The notes below the pieces were generated by a model. It ran no database searches. It was not told the DNA's origin and was given only the letters and a program-made list of their open reading frames with translations. 64,000 nt of DNA. Origin: Nicotiana tabacum. Its lineage: Eukaryota > Streptophyta > Magnoliopsida > Solanales > Solanaceae. The position numbers were made by a program, and so were the translations under genes. The stretch spans positions 102,153,161-102,217,160 of the forward strand of contig NC_134087.1 in NCBI RefSeq assembly GCF_000715075.1, given 5' to 3'. Numbering within the stretch: the first letter of the stretch is position 1; every line of letters begins with the position of its first letter. Shown piece by piece: positions 1 to 10,640 of this stretch.

Positions 1-2
1 TG

Positions 3-953
3 ACAGCGGGAGTCAAAATTTTGAGGAGAACCCTGAACTTCGAGGCGAGAGGGTGGGAGACCTTTGTGTGTAGCAATCTAGACCCCACCACTCACGAGAA
101 CTCTCTTCCTATCTCCCGGGCTATATTGGTGGCTTCTATCATGGAGAGGTACCCGATCAACATCGAGAATGTTATGTCCAGGGTGATTACACGGTTGGTG
201 ATTGAAGGTGGTAGATCCTACCCCTTCCAACATTTCCTGACTATGTATTTTGAGGATCAAGATGGGGAGAAAAGAAAGTTTGATGTAAAGGTAAAACCAA
301 AGGCACCCTTCTCCTGGTACAACCTCAAGGGTGATGACAACCCTAAAGATCCGAAAGGTAAATCTACTACTTTTACTAGCCAGTCTGAAGAGCCAGTAGT
401 AGTAGCCTCTTCTCATCCTCCCTCAGCTATACCAAAGACTGCCCCAGATATCCCCTTATCTTCAGCCTACCCATTGACTGCCCACAGTTTGAACCAAACC
501 CTTGCCAGTATCAACAACTGGATGCAGACAGCTACTTTTAAGCTGCCTGTGCTTTCTAGCTCAGTGGTAGCCCAGTTTGTACCCCCTCAGCCACAGGTTC
601 CATAGTCAGTGGAGGATACTCTCTAGGAGCTTCTGGATAACTAGAAGAAGCTCATGGAGAACCATAAATTGATATTGGATGTTATAGGTTCTCATGGAAA
701 AGCACTGAAGGAGCTGGCAAAGGAAACAAAGAAGTTGAGAAAGACTAGAGCATCAAAAGAGTCTGTGAAGGAGTTGAGGGACGAAGTGGAGAAAATGAAG
801 GGTGATTGGAGCTGTTATTGCATGACCTGGTTCCAGCAGCCCAGCCTGAGCCGAAGCATGAGACAGAGAGGCCAACAAAGAGGAAGAGGGTGATCCCCCG
901 AGTTGATGATGCAGTGATAGAGGTGGAGGACCCACATGTAGGTTCCTCTATCT
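3..953 (+). pseudogene. Plant-transposon-protein-like ORF, 5' partial, broken
   Basis: The frame is open from the window edge (codons from base 3) to a TAG at 603-605, so the true start lies outside. The protein has an N-terminal block of about 110 residues (NFEARGWETFV, LDPTTHENSLP and ISRAILVASIM are visible) followed by a Ser/Pro-rich tail. From memory this resembles the 'putative plant transposon protein' domain found inside LTR elements of Solanaceae; its biochemical role is not known to me. The same frame continues past TAG codons at 603, 624 and 642 into a Lys/Glu-rich helical stretch at 654-800, then a frameshift near 810. All three stops sit where Gln would fit. It lies upstream of a polypurine tract and LTR on the same strand, so it belongs to that element. 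It is not a host gene. Confidence 0.6.
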
Positions 954-2849
954 AGCCTCAGGACCCAGTACAGGCCCAAGTCCTACTGCAAACAGAGGAC
1001 CAATAGGGAGTTTTCTTTACTTTCTTTCTTATTTTGATCTAGTTTTGGTAGTTAGCATTGAGGACAATGCTAGCTTTCATTTGAGGGGATAGCCCTATTT
1101 GGATGATTTGTTGTAAATATGATACAATTTTCTTTTTATTATGCTTTGATTTTCACTTTTGGTATGTACATAATTTTACCATTTTAGTTCACTTTACGTA
1201 CTTTGCAACTTTGGTCTATATATAAAGTTACTTTCTGATGTATATATTCATTCCCCCTTATGTATATTCATCTAAATCCCCTCTTGTACATATTCATTCT
1301 ACTTTTCGCATTTTTATTTTTTAGCTCTTATTTCATTTTGGTAGCTTCTTATTTTGAGTTTTGCGTTCAATAAGCCTTTGATTTTCTTAATGTCACGGTT
1401 CTTTCCAAAGGTAGAATTTGTGTGAACCGGGTGGCTCTTCCCGATGATGGATGACATGACAACCTTCTTAAGGGTTTGAGTCTATTTTCGTTTTGTTTTT
1501 TGTGTAAATAGCAGTTAGTGAGTAATGGTTCCTCAAGCAAAGCTTCACTTGGGCCTAGCACATTTACCTTTGATCTTATGGTCAAAAACAAATTATTGTG
1601 TATAGGATGGTGAAAGTTGTCACCTTGAGACTCTTGTGTTGGCCGATTATCATCAAGTGATTTTTCGGGACCATTCGTGTTGCTCAAATCTTAGCTAAGG
1701 TTGTTGTGGGCCCCGACTCTATCTCTTTAGCAATCCTATAGCTAGTGTGGTGACAATTTGAATTGCAAGTCCAAGTCCCGTGCATTAGTCTAGAACTTGC
1801 CCTGAATGTTTGTCTAGGCAAAATCCTAAGTGTAGTTTGACTTGAGAAGTGATTATAAGCTCTCCTTGATCCGAATATTATCTTGAAAACATACATAGCC
1901 TACCAATGATAATATCCCTAGTCAACCCTTTTGAGTCATAGACCTTTTTCTTTCAAAGACCATGATACAAGCCTTTACCCGTTCTAAAAAGAGCCTCTCT
2001 TGGCACCCGACCTTTCCTTAGAACAAGGAAAAAGCATAAGTTTTGGGGGAGAAACGAGGAATGCAACAAAGTGATAAAAGGTAAAAAAAATAAAAAAAGG
2101 AAAGGCAATGAAAAAGAAAGAAAATCAAAAAGTCTAAAAGAAGGAACAAAAAAAATTAAAAAAATGAAGGGATTCAATAAAAGTAAAGAGATGAAAGGTA
2201 TGGAAAGTTGAGAAAGGAGAAAAAGGTTTGAAATGAACAAGGAAGAGTGATAGTGTGTCTCTCTAACCCCTAAGAAAGAAGTTAATGACTCAAAAATTTA
2301 AGAGAATATGTGCCAAAATGAAGCAAATGAAGTGCTTAAGGGAAGATGGAACCTACTTAGACCGAATATTTTCTACCCTGAACCAAAAGCCTTCACTATA
2401 TTTCCACAAAAGCCCTATATGATCTTGAGTTGAATGAAGCTTACATTAGTGGTGACTCACATAAGGGCAAGCTTATGGTACTTAGAGCCGGACTTGTAAC
2501 CTTTCTTTGAGAGAGATGAGTGTGTTTTCCACAATCCTCGTTCTAAGTGCTACAATCTAAAAGTAAGGTTTGCTTAAAGGAGAGTGAAGAGTATGAGTTT
2601 GAGTTCCACAATGACCAAAGTAGTAGAAAGAGCTTCCTTGATGGGTTAAGTCAACTCTTGATGCTCTTGTGTCGCACTAAATCCATGGTACTTAAAAGGT
2701 TGAATGTTGTTAATAATTCATTTGAATTGAGGGCAATTGTTAGTCCCAATTGATGCCAGATGAGGTCACTTTAGGTCAGCTGAATTTTCTTGGATTTACT
2801 CTTTAGGAGGTGGGTCTTATTTTGTTTGCTTGAGGACAAGCAAAAGCTT
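954..2849 (+). other. Non-coding 3' region of the leftmost LTR element
   Basis: No credible coding sequence. It is AT-rich, with a T-rich part (about 1010-1360) and an A/G-rich part (about 2040-2270). A second polypurine-like run, AAGTTTTGGGGGAG, occurs at 2038-2051, about 800 bases upstream of the one next to the LTR. Short open frames here are low-complexity. It fits the long untranslated stretch between the last ORF and the 3' LTR of a gypsy-type element. Confidence 0.5.
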
Positions 2850-2862
2850 AAGTTTGGGGGAG
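2850..2862 (+). other. Polypurine tract of leftmost element
   Basis: AAGTTTGGGGGAG lies directly before a sequence starting TGATAAC, the arrangement expected of the plus-strand primer and the start of a 3' LTR. Confidence 0.65.
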
Positions 2863-3068
2863 TTGATAACTAGGGATTCTAGTTTATTTTTCACTCCTTT
2901 TTACTTGAGTTTTGGATTAAAAATGTAGACAAATAGTCCCAAAGGCTTACCTGTTGTACTTGTTTGCAGGGTTTGGTCAAAAAAGTGACAAGTAATCAAA
3001 ACCATCTAAAAAAGGAGTGAAACATGCACAAGTACCAAGAACAAGTCAAAGCACAGTTGCAACAGACC

Positions 3069-3390
3069 CACCGCGGCCGCAATCCATTTAGTGCGGTCCG
3101 CGGTGAGGAGATTCAGAGAGGTGCACTTTTGGGGCCTTCAACCAGTGCGGTCCGCGGAGGAGTTCTTGCGGCCGCAATCCATTTTGTGGGTCTGCGGAGA
3201 AGGGGGTTCAGACAGTTGGGAGTTTGAAGATAGAAGCCAATGCGGTCGCAGTCATTTTTGTGCGGATCGCAGTTGAAGCCACCGCGATTGCGGTGCATTT
3301 TATGCGGCCCGCGGTGGCCAGATTCAAAAAATGATTAATCAAGCCAAGAAGCCTCATCACCATCCGCGATGCATTTTATGCGGACTGCAG
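3069..3390 (+). repeat. GCGG-rich low-complexity tract in LTR
   Basis: Repeated short GC-rich blocks of the form GCGGTCCGCGG and GCGGCCGCAATCCATTT, spaced about 35-50 bases apart, in otherwise AT-rich DNA. Similar but not identical blocks occur in the unrelated LTRs at 16287 and 23680. Confidence 0.7.
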
Positions 3391-3431
3391 TACCTCATCA
3401 GGGATATTTTTGTCCAGAAAATTCGGCCTAG

Positions 3432-3440
3432 TATAAATAC
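3432..3440 (+). promoter_or_regulatory. TATA box of leftmost LTR
   Basis: TATAAATAC in a plus-strand LTR, about 570 bases from its start; it fits the U3/R boundary of an LTR promoter. Confidence 0.45.
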
Positions 3441-4562
3441 TTTCTTTTCACATTTTTAGGGTATCTTTTGTAATCTGTTAGAGACCAGAGCACGTGAACG
3501 ACTGTTTTATTTCATTTTGTGTAATTTGTAGCTAGATTAACACTAAATCTTCATTATCTTAGTTTGTAATCAAATCTTATGGATTATTCTTCATCTATTT
3601 CTCTGTGTTTTTTCATTATTATGAGGAGCTAGACCCATTATCTAGGGTTGTGGCTCAACCCTAGTGTGAGTATTTGATGAGTCTTTTGATTTAAGGCTTA
3701 GAGGTTTATGGGTAGTTGATATTTGGACTGATATGTGTTTTCCATGTTGAATTAGTGGTCGCAAACACTTATTTGTGCCTATTTGACTTAGCCTCTTCTT
3801 GAGAAAGAGATCTTGAGTCTAGGAAAATCAGTCCAACAAGAAATTATTATGTAATCAAGAGATTGATAGCCCCAATTAAAGCGTCAAATGTAGATATAGT
3901 AATACCCGACTTGAGCCTATATTACTTGCACAATTTTGACACCCAATTGTCTTGAGAAAGTCGATTAAGGCAAAGTCACTCAAGTTACCGAGAGGTATAG
4001 AGTGAGTAATTCCGTGCATTGACTATATCGCAATCCCCAACATAACTTCTTTGCCTTAGGCTTTAGATCCCGTCAAGTATTCACCTAGGAGAAAGTCACT
4101 TCCCTAGTGCCTCTTTAACAATTTGGAAAACCTTACAAGTATTCACTCTTATTTTAATTTAGCATACTATTAGTTTAAAAATTAGAAGTAACAAACAACC
4201 AAAGATGATTGGAAGTGCAAGTAAGAGCACTACGCATTTCTAGTTTAGATAGGAATCCAATTCCCAATTCTAGCTCCCTGTAAATTCGATCCCGACTATA
4301 TCGGGCAAAAGCTGCTTCGATCACTCTCGTCACTTTGTAGTGGTGTAGGGTTGGCACCGATCAACCTCCCAAACCCGGAACGAGCTCCAAGACCTCGGGA
4401 AGCATTACGAATGATTACGCAACTAATGGAGGGCTGTGATATCCGCACCCAACCGAATATCGCAGCACGAATCTCAACCGATGCCGGTATCATACTGGTC
4501 ATTGATGTACAAGAAGGATTTTTACCTTTTTTAGAATTGTACTAGGGGTAAAAATCCCCTAC

Positions 4563-4570
4563 TATATAAA
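4563..4570 (+). promoter_or_regulatory. TATA box in LTR fragment
   Basis: TATATAAA followed by GGG and a short leader, an LTR-like core promoter on the plus strand. Confidence 0.45.
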
Positions 4571-4630
4571 GGGTAAGTTTCTTATTCAAGAGATACATTG
4601 TAACACACTTATCAAGGCAATATAATAGTA

Positions 4631-4880
4631 CTCCCTCCGTTCCAATTTATGTGAACCTGTTTGACTTGACACGGAGTTTAAGAAAAAATAAAAACTTTTT
4701 AGAATTTGTTGTCCTAAATAAGTCAAAAAGGGGTCCAAAGTATTTGTGTGGTTATAAATGCTTCTCATTAAGGGTAGAATTGGAAGTCTAAGCTAAATTG
4801 TTTCTAAATTTAAAAAGGGGTCATTCTCTTTGGAACGGACCAAAAATGAAATATGTTCACATAAACTGGAACAGAGGGAG
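4631..4880. mobile_element. Stowaway-like MITE, 250 bp
   Basis: Termini are CTCCCTCCGTTCCA on the left and the near-complement ACTGGAACAGAGGGAG on the right, flanked by TA on both sides (4629-4630 and 4881-4882). CTCCCTCCGT ends with a TA duplication are the signature of Stowaway (Tc1/mariner-derived) MITEs. The inverted similarity extends inward (CAATTTATGTGAAC against GTTCACATAAACTGG). There is no coding capacity; movement would need a transposase supplied elsewhere. Confidence 0.9.
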
Positions 4881-5118
4881 TATTTGTTTCTATGCTTTCT
4901 AGCCATTGAAAAGTTTTATTCTAATCATAGTTCTTCATATACACTTCGCTCGGAATCGAGGGTCCGAACGAGGGCAGAATTATTGTTAAGCTTAAATCTG
5001 GGTCCGGACTCAACGTCACAACGAGTTTGGTTATTTATTTTATCATTAATTCGCTTATCTAACATTCTTGATTACTTGTGTTGAATTAATCCACATATTC
5101 TTAAAATTGCGTACAAAT

Positions 5119-5469
5119 TTAATTATTTTCCATTTTAAAGGTAAACAAATAATGTGTACGCATCTTTATTCCCACGTTATACAGATAGAGAGATTGTTTA
5201 CGGTAAACCCTCGATTCTAAACAAACAAGTAAAACACGATAGTGCCGAGAAGAAATGCAGTAGCATAAAACAAAATAAATAATACTCAGCCAGAACAGGT
5301 CCAAATAATTATAATCAAACAAAATGTTAATTTCTCTTGCTTCATCCATTGGACTTGGATTTGGTAATTTGGCCGTCTCTACTTCTTTGTTTGTTTCCAG
5401 TACGGCGTGAAAGTCCTTTAAATTAAGATGACGTTCAGAAAAATAAAAGAGGAGAGAATATTCATGCAT
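5119..5469 (-). CDS. Unrecognised 116-residue open frame
   Basis: An open frame with no family I recognise. The middle part (about residues 65-95) is hydrophobic, with Tyr, Leu and Cys rich segments; the N-terminal third is mixed and charged. Base composition is AT-rich like its surroundings, and no promoter or neighbouring exon is visible. It could be a fragment of an exon in the DNA into which the copia element inserted, or chance. Confidence 0.15.
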   Translation of the reverse strand: MHEYSLLFYFSERHLNLKDFHAVLETNKEVETAKLPNPSPMDEAREINILFDYNYLDLFWLSIIYFVLCYCISSRHYRVLLVCLESRVYRKQSLYLYNVGIKMRTHYLFTFKMENN

Positions 5470-5843
5470 GTAGGACCTTTTTCATTTGCGTATACGCATT
5501 ATTCTTTACAGAAGACATTTGATTTCTCACATTTTCTTATTCCAGGGGGAATGTGCTCTAGGTTTAACTAAACGTAAAGTTTTGTCACCTTTCTCTGTAG
5601 AAAATAGTAGTAATAAATAAGTTGTTTAAGAGTGCAATAGCTGGTATATGTAGTTTTAAATAGTTTTATACATTCTGCATGTTAAACGAAGTTTCATTAA
5701 TAAGTGATTCAACTTGTAGCAGTTTTAGCCAAGTTTTCACAATTTTTTTCTTTTCTTTTCTTAAAGACAAGTTCAAGACTTTTTTGTACAACATCTGTAA
5801 AAGAGATGTTTAATTCCTTTAATCGGGTTCTCACTTTTGAACC
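5470..5843. other. AT-rich flank of the copia insertion
   Basis: No gene or recognisable repeat. This is the DNA into which the copia element inserted; its continuation on the other side starts at 40881. Confidence 0.4.
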
Positions 5844-6244
5844 GTAAAGAATAGCAGAAGAAGAGTATTATTCGAAGACCTTTTGCTAGCCCAAGCTCGT
5901 TAACCAAGATTGGAGGATTTAACTAAAGATGAGGAAGCTTTAAAAGAGAAGAGAGATTTTTGAAAGGAGAACTTTGTTATTGAAAAAGCTTTCTTGAATT
6001 TGGCTTCACTACAACTACCTAAGACTACTCCTATTTATACTTGTCTAGGATGATTCTAGATACAAAAATAATCTGGACAATTCTATCACCTCCTACTAAT
6101 ATCTTCCTTAAATATCCAAGACTCTAGAATATCTAGATATTTCTTAAGTACAACAAATATCCAAGATATTACTCCATAACTTTCTAGAAACTTCTTCTAA
6201 TTATAATTTTTACTCTTCCAAAAAATCAACTTTATTTTTTCACA
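5844..6244 (-). repeat. 3' LTR of copia element
   Basis: About 400 bases, matching the split copy 8909-9087 plus 40657-40880 (403 bases). It ends CACA next to a polypurine tract. The left terminus appears mutated from TG, so the exact first base is uncertain by one or two. Confidence 0.85.
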
Positions 6245-6253
6245 CTCCCCCTT
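6245..6253 (-). other. Copia polypurine tract
   Basis: Minus strand reads AAGGGGGAG directly before the LTR start TGTG. Confidence 0.8.
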
Positions 6254-7918
6254 AAAGTGATTTTTTGGAAGCTATCCCAAGCTTGTCGCGCAAGAACTCA
6301 ACCGATGCTTTAGGACATGTCTTGGTAAAGATCTCAGCACTATTTTTCTGGCTCGTCTTGCTTCCCCAAAGACTGAAGGTTCTTTAATTGGTCCTGCAAA
6401 GAAACAGGAATACGTACTGACAAAATTTACATCTCTGAAGCGAGCTGGTTTGATAATAGTTCTTTTTGGCCTTCCCGAACCACATGAATCATCTTCTTGT
6501 TGAGTTTCATGTTGTTGAGTTCTCGGGCTCCTCCTTTCTCTTAGCTCATCGACAACTGTATTATCAAAAGAAGTACTCGTGATGAGCAAATTTGATGCTT
6601 CAGAGTTCAAGGGTTTATAACCTGCCCTTTCTTGCGCAACTCCATAATACAAAGAGACTTCATCGAATATGACATCTCTTGAAGCAACAAAGAGATGAGT
6701 CTTAGGATCCATGCACTTCCATCCATTTTTCCTTTCATCATATCCGATAAAGATGCATTTCCTTGCCTTGGCATCCAACTTGCTTCATTAAGAATCCGGA
6801 ATGTGAACATAACAAATAAAGCCAAAAACCCTGAGGTATTTCTCGCTAGGCTTTTGTCCAAACATTAATTCATAGAGAGACTTTATATTTTTTGGAGAAA
6901 GAGGCATCCTGTTAATAACATACGCTGCACATTTCATACCTTCAGCCCACAAGGCTCTAGGTAAATTCTTGGCATGAAGCCAACTCTTACATGTCTCAAT
7001 TAAGTGTCGGATCTTCCTTTCAGCCACTCCATTTTATTGTGACGTATGAGAGCATGTCAGCTCTCTTTTAATGCTATGTTGACGACAAAAGGACAGAAAT
7101 TCATCTGAAGTGAATTCTCCGCCATTATCAGTTCGCAGCCACCTTATTCTGGAATCGAATTCGCCTTCAACTATTTCTTTGAACTCCACAAACTTACTGA
7201 AAACTTCTGACTTGTGCTTCACAAAATAAATCCAAGTTAATCTAGTAAAATCATCAATGAAAATTAGCATATAAGAATAGCCTAAGAATGAAGGAGTTCT
7301 AGTTGGCACCATCAAGTTACTGTAAATAAGTTCTAGTGGGGCATTGCACCTTGACAAGGATCTGTCAAATGGAAGATGATGTGCCTTTCCATATTGACAT
7401 CCTTCACAAACCTCTCCCCCACCAAAATATTTTAAGTTAGGCAATCATTTCAGTAGATTCAATTTTACCATGGCTTTTAATTTATCCATGTTTAGATGTC
7501 CAAGCCTAGCATGCCAAAGATGTGTATTATCATTGATACTCAACTTCTCAATATATGAATTAGTGGCAGATAAGACATATAAATCGTTAACTCTCTTACC
7601 AGAGTGAATGATATCCGCCTTGAGCACATTGATATTTCGGAGGAACTTCACATCACGTGGGACAAATAGCAAATAGTTTCCAGCATCTACAGCATTCGAA
7701 ACTGAAAATAGATTTTTCTTCATATCTGGAGCATGAAAGACACTCTTGAGGGTAATAGTGTCTTTTTGCTTCTCGTTGATCACAACAGTGCCTTCCTTCT
7801 CCACATTATGGACTGTATTATCTGTTATAACAATAACATCATGTTCGTTGTATTCGTGAAAGGTGGAGAATTTGGATTGATCTCCAGTGAGATGGTGCCC
7901 ACATCCTGAATCCATGGT
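6252..7918 (-). pseudogene. Copia pol remnant: protease and integrase, RT and RNase H deleted
   Basis: At the N-terminus DSGCGHHLTG gives the aspartic protease active site (D-S-G type). The GAG-pre-integrase region follows with HLWHARLGH and CEGCQYGK, the HHCC zinc-binding set. The integrase core shows the second Asp in LRTDNGGEF; the third catalytic residue falls in a broken junction near 7030. The C-terminal integrase motif CIFIGYDERKNGWKC and an RPKRTI linker follow. About 30 residues later, after EPSVFGEA where RT should begin, the sequence jumps to the extreme C-terminus (IFTKTCPKASVEFLRDKLG, in another frame) and stops 8 bases from the LTR. RT with its YVDD box and RNase H are gone, a loss of probably 1.5-2 kb. 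Frames also break at 7444 and 7030. Confidence 0.88.
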
Positions 7919-7995
7919 CCACTCTCATTCAAAATTTATGGAAGCCATGGCATTGCTCGAGTCTCCGCTTCAAAGAACTTTCCATAGTTGTATTT

Positions 7996-8083
7996 TTCTT
8001 CTTCTTCTTCTTCTTCTTCTTCTTCTTCTTCTTCTTCTTCTTCTTCTTCTTCTTCTTCTTCTTCTTCTTCTTCTCCTTCTTCA
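7996..8083. repeat. (CTT)n microsatellite within copia gag-pro
   Basis: About 28 copies of TTC/CTT. On the coding minus strand this is (GAA)n, so it would encode a long Glu or Lys run in the gag-protease linker, apparently expanded from a short acidic segment. Long Leu, Ser or Lys open frames over it are artefacts. Confidence 0.95.
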
Positions 8084-8803
8084 GCAGCTTTCTTGGTGAG
8101 CCATATTGCTCTCTTTGGATCGACAATATCTTTTTATGTGCCCGATTTTGCAACAACGGTAACATTTTAAAAGCTTTTTGACGTTACTGGGAGACTTTCC
8201 CTTCTTTCCTGGCGAGCTCGAACCACTTGAGGACCGAAAGTGCATACTATCTCTTGATTTCCCTTTAAATTTCCTCTTATCGACAATAAGAGAATTTCAT
8301 TCTCCGTTTTTGATAGATACACCAACCGTCTATTTGGCTAGTAGCTCTTGTGACGATAGCAAATTCTCAAATTCTTCCAAAGATGGTTGTTGAACCCATC
8401 CTTGAATCGATGTAACAAAGGGAATATATTCTGGCTTTAAACCACAAATAATAATTCTTCTTATTCGTGCTTCAGAGATAGCCTCGTCCGAATTCAATAG
8501 AGAAATTTTAGAACACAGATTTTTAACCTTCAAAAAATAGTCGACGATAGAGAGATTACCTTGAGTGGTGTTAGCTAACTCATTCTCCAAAATTGTAGCC
8601 GAGCTTTATCCTTCTTGTTGAGAGATAAACTCTGCCTTAGCATTAATCTGCTTCCACTTCTTATGCGCATTGCTATTTTCTGGTGCGTCAACAGGAGGAC
8701 TTGTGTTACTCAAATTGACAATTTCCCACAAATCCTCACTAACAAGATATGACTTCATACAAGTCTTTCATACCTTGTAGTTGGATTGGTTCAATAACTC
8801 CAT
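8084..8803 (-). pseudogene. Copia gag remnant
   Basis: Gag binds and packages the element RNA. The start at 8803 (ATG GAG TTA TTG) leads into the copia Gag N-terminus (NYKVWKTCMKSYL, DLWEIV). The central UBN2/gag-polypeptide domain lies at 8330-8590 (YFLKVKNLCSKIS and GLKPEYIPFVTSIQ visible). A CCHC knuckle follows near 8110-8160 (CYRCCKIGHIKRYC, spacing C-X2-C-X4-H-X4-C intact). In-frame stops interrupt it near 8607 and after 8330. It reads into the (GAA)n tract and then protease. Confidence 0.8.
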
Positions 8804-8890
8804 CCATAGTCCATTAGCACGACCACCCAAATCTAATTAGGGAAACCAGTTGAATCAACTACTAACCCGACCTTGAAATCCAGAAGCTGA

Positions 8891-8908
8891 CTTATGGCTC
8901 TGATACCA
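8891..8908 (-). other. Copia primer binding site (initiator tRNA-Met)
   Basis: The minus strand reads TGGTATCAGAGCCATAAG directly after the LTR. TGGTATCAGAGC is the classic complement of the 3' end of plant initiator tRNA-Met. Confidence 0.92.
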
Positions 8909-9087
8909 TGAAAAGAATACCATAAGAAGAGTATTATTCGGAGATCTTCTGCTAGCCCAAGATCGTTAACAAAGATTGGAGAATTCAACTAAAGAAGAGG
9001 AAGCTTGAAAAGAGAAGAGAGATATTTGAAGAAGAAATTTGTTATTGAAAAGGCTTTCTTGAATTTGGCTTCACTACAAATGCCTAA
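8909..9087 (-). repeat. 5' LTR of copia element, first part
   Basis: Starts TG at the primer site and matches 5844-6025 closely. It breaks off at CCTAA, where the Tat element inserted, and resumes at 40657. Confidence 0.9.
9083..9087. repeat. Target duplication CCTAA, left copy
   Basis: CCTAA before TGTCGCG; the identical 5 bases follow the other end of the element at 40652-40656. It defines the 31.6 kb insertion exactly. Confidence 0.93.
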
Positions 9088-9181
9088 TGTCGCGCCCCCT
9101 TTTTCCCTTTTTTGACAGGGAAGCCTGGGTTTCGACATTCATGGGAAATAACTCATTTCCTTTTGGGAATTGGGTATTTGA

Positions 9182-9192
9182 AGAGTCGCCAC
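9182..9192 (-). other. Primer-site-like motif inside U5
   Basis: The minus strand reads GTGGCGACTCT, matching the core of the element's own primer site (TGGCGACTCTG), but lying 94 bases inside the LTR end. The other LTR has it at 35951-35961 with one change. The second Tat element has the same 11 bases at 50913-50923. Confidence 0.7.
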
Positions 9193-10074
9193 CTAACAGA
9201 TTATGGTGCATTAGGGAACCTAGAGCGATTAATTCATGTAACTAGTTTACATTACTAGAGATTAGGGTAAGGGCTCGAAATAACCTTGAGGGGAAGGTGT
9301 TAGGAACCCCTCGCAGTCCACAACGGTGGGTCCCGACCGAACTTAAACTATGTGAATTAATCCTTTTACAAATAAACAGTTTTAACACATACTTGCAAGT
9401 AAAGGCATGTCTTGACATTCTAAGCACATGTGTGATTCAAGTAATGAAACAGGGGAAAAGGCTTGAACAAGTCGCACATATATAAAGAAAAGTAACTTTA
9501 TTTAAACAACGAGAGTTGGGAAAGAGGGGTCTTAGGTTGGTTAGCCTATAAGATCATACCCACACAATACCCGGTAATCACTTCTCAGTGAGGGGCTACA
9601 CGTGACATTAGCACGTAGTCATCATATCCTTACTACCCAATTCCCTCCCTTTGGTCATAGCCTAAAGCGTTCTAGAAACCTTGAAAGATGTCCTATGCGT
9701 GCACTACTCGTCCCTTCCTGGTGGCCCTGGAGGTATTTAGAACCTCTAATTTAGGTAGTTCTAGACCATCCTAAAGTACTTAAAGGAGAAAAATCTAGGC
9801 GTCAATCAAAACAATTAGTACTGCATTTAAAGAGGGGACAATTAAAGGCTCACATTTACCTCCACAAATAGAACAAGTAAGTGCACGTCTCAAACAACAG
9901 TTTCAGGTATTTAAGAGAAAACCTTAGAGCATGATATCTAGGTGAGCAGAGAACATGCAGTACTGAATTTGGAACAAAGTGTCAAAGACCTATTCAGCTT
10001 GCCTATTGAATTTTTGACCTGTTGATTATGAGCAGTCACAGATAACAGAAAACAATTTTACAGTTGTAGGATTT

Positions 10075-10640
10075 TTAATCGTCCTATAGGCTTGCCTAGG
10101 CGTATAATGGTGATGTCCTATGAGCATGGTATCTATTACTGATTAGGAATGCAGTAAAATAGTAAACAATTTTTAAACGGGAAATTTGGGGTCCTATATG
10201 CATGCTTTCTAGTGATATTGAGTAACACGAAAAAAGTAGGTTATTTAATCTGATTCAGAATTGACGAGCACGAGTCAAACTGATTTTAAATATAACTAAA
10301 CTGGTTTTAAGATCCTATAGGCATGATTTCTATTACAGCTAATTTTAAATCCTATAAGCATGGTATCTAATTAGTAAAAGCTGATTTTGATCTTATAGGC
10401 ATGATTTCTAAGGAGACAAATTTGAATACATGTTGTAATAAAAACTGAACTTCAGTTACTTTACACCCTATAGGCATGATATCTAATTATAAAGCTGATT
10501 TAGATAATATACACATGGCTTCTAATTGTGTGAAAGTAAAGCATGCAGAATTTATTTAAACCCAAGCAGATCCTATAGGAATATTAACTATCAAACATAT
10601 GTGAATCAAAATAGATCCTATAGGCATGTTATCTACCCAA
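10075..10640. repeat. Interspersed CCTATAGGCATG motif cluster (3' LTR)
   Basis: About ten variants of CCTATAGGCATGATNTCTA recur every 40-80 bases, separated by unrelated sequence. The core CCTATAGG is palindromic. The same cluster occurs in the other LTR at 36845-37400. Confidence 0.8.

Larger units (their letters stand above)
2864..4346 (+). repeat. 3' LTR of leftmost gypsy-type element
   Basis: Begins TGATAAC right after the polypurine tract and contains a TATA box at 3432 followed by a T-rich leader. The right end is uncertain: I place it near 4346, where the sequence changes to a different LTR-like segment. The partner LTR is outside the window, so neither length nor target duplication can be checked. 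Confidence 0.5.
4351..5100 (+). repeat. Second LTR fragment, split by a MITE
   Basis: Contains a plant-type TATA box at 4563-4570 and a leader-like stretch downstream. From memory the 3' part resembles U5 regions of plant gypsy LTRs. The MITE at 4631-4880 interrupts it. Neither terminus is defined and no internal region is attached. Confidence 0.4.
5844..9087 (-). mobile_element. Ty1/copia element, RT-deleted, left body
   Basis: Reading the minus strand: a 5' LTR (8909-9087, continuing at 40657-40880), an initiator-Met primer site, gag, protease, integrase, polypurine tract and 3' LTR (5844-6244). Flanks are GAACC (5839-5843) and GAACA (40881-40885), a plausible target duplication with one mismatch. 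The order protease-integrase before RT is the copia order, but RT and RNase H are absent. The 5' LTR is split by the large Tat element at CCTAA (9083-9087), so the copia insertion is the older event. Confidence 0.88.

Noticed and set aside
7887..8170. Poly-Leu, poly-Ser and poly-Lys open frames
   Set aside because: They are readings of the CTT microsatellite in other frames.
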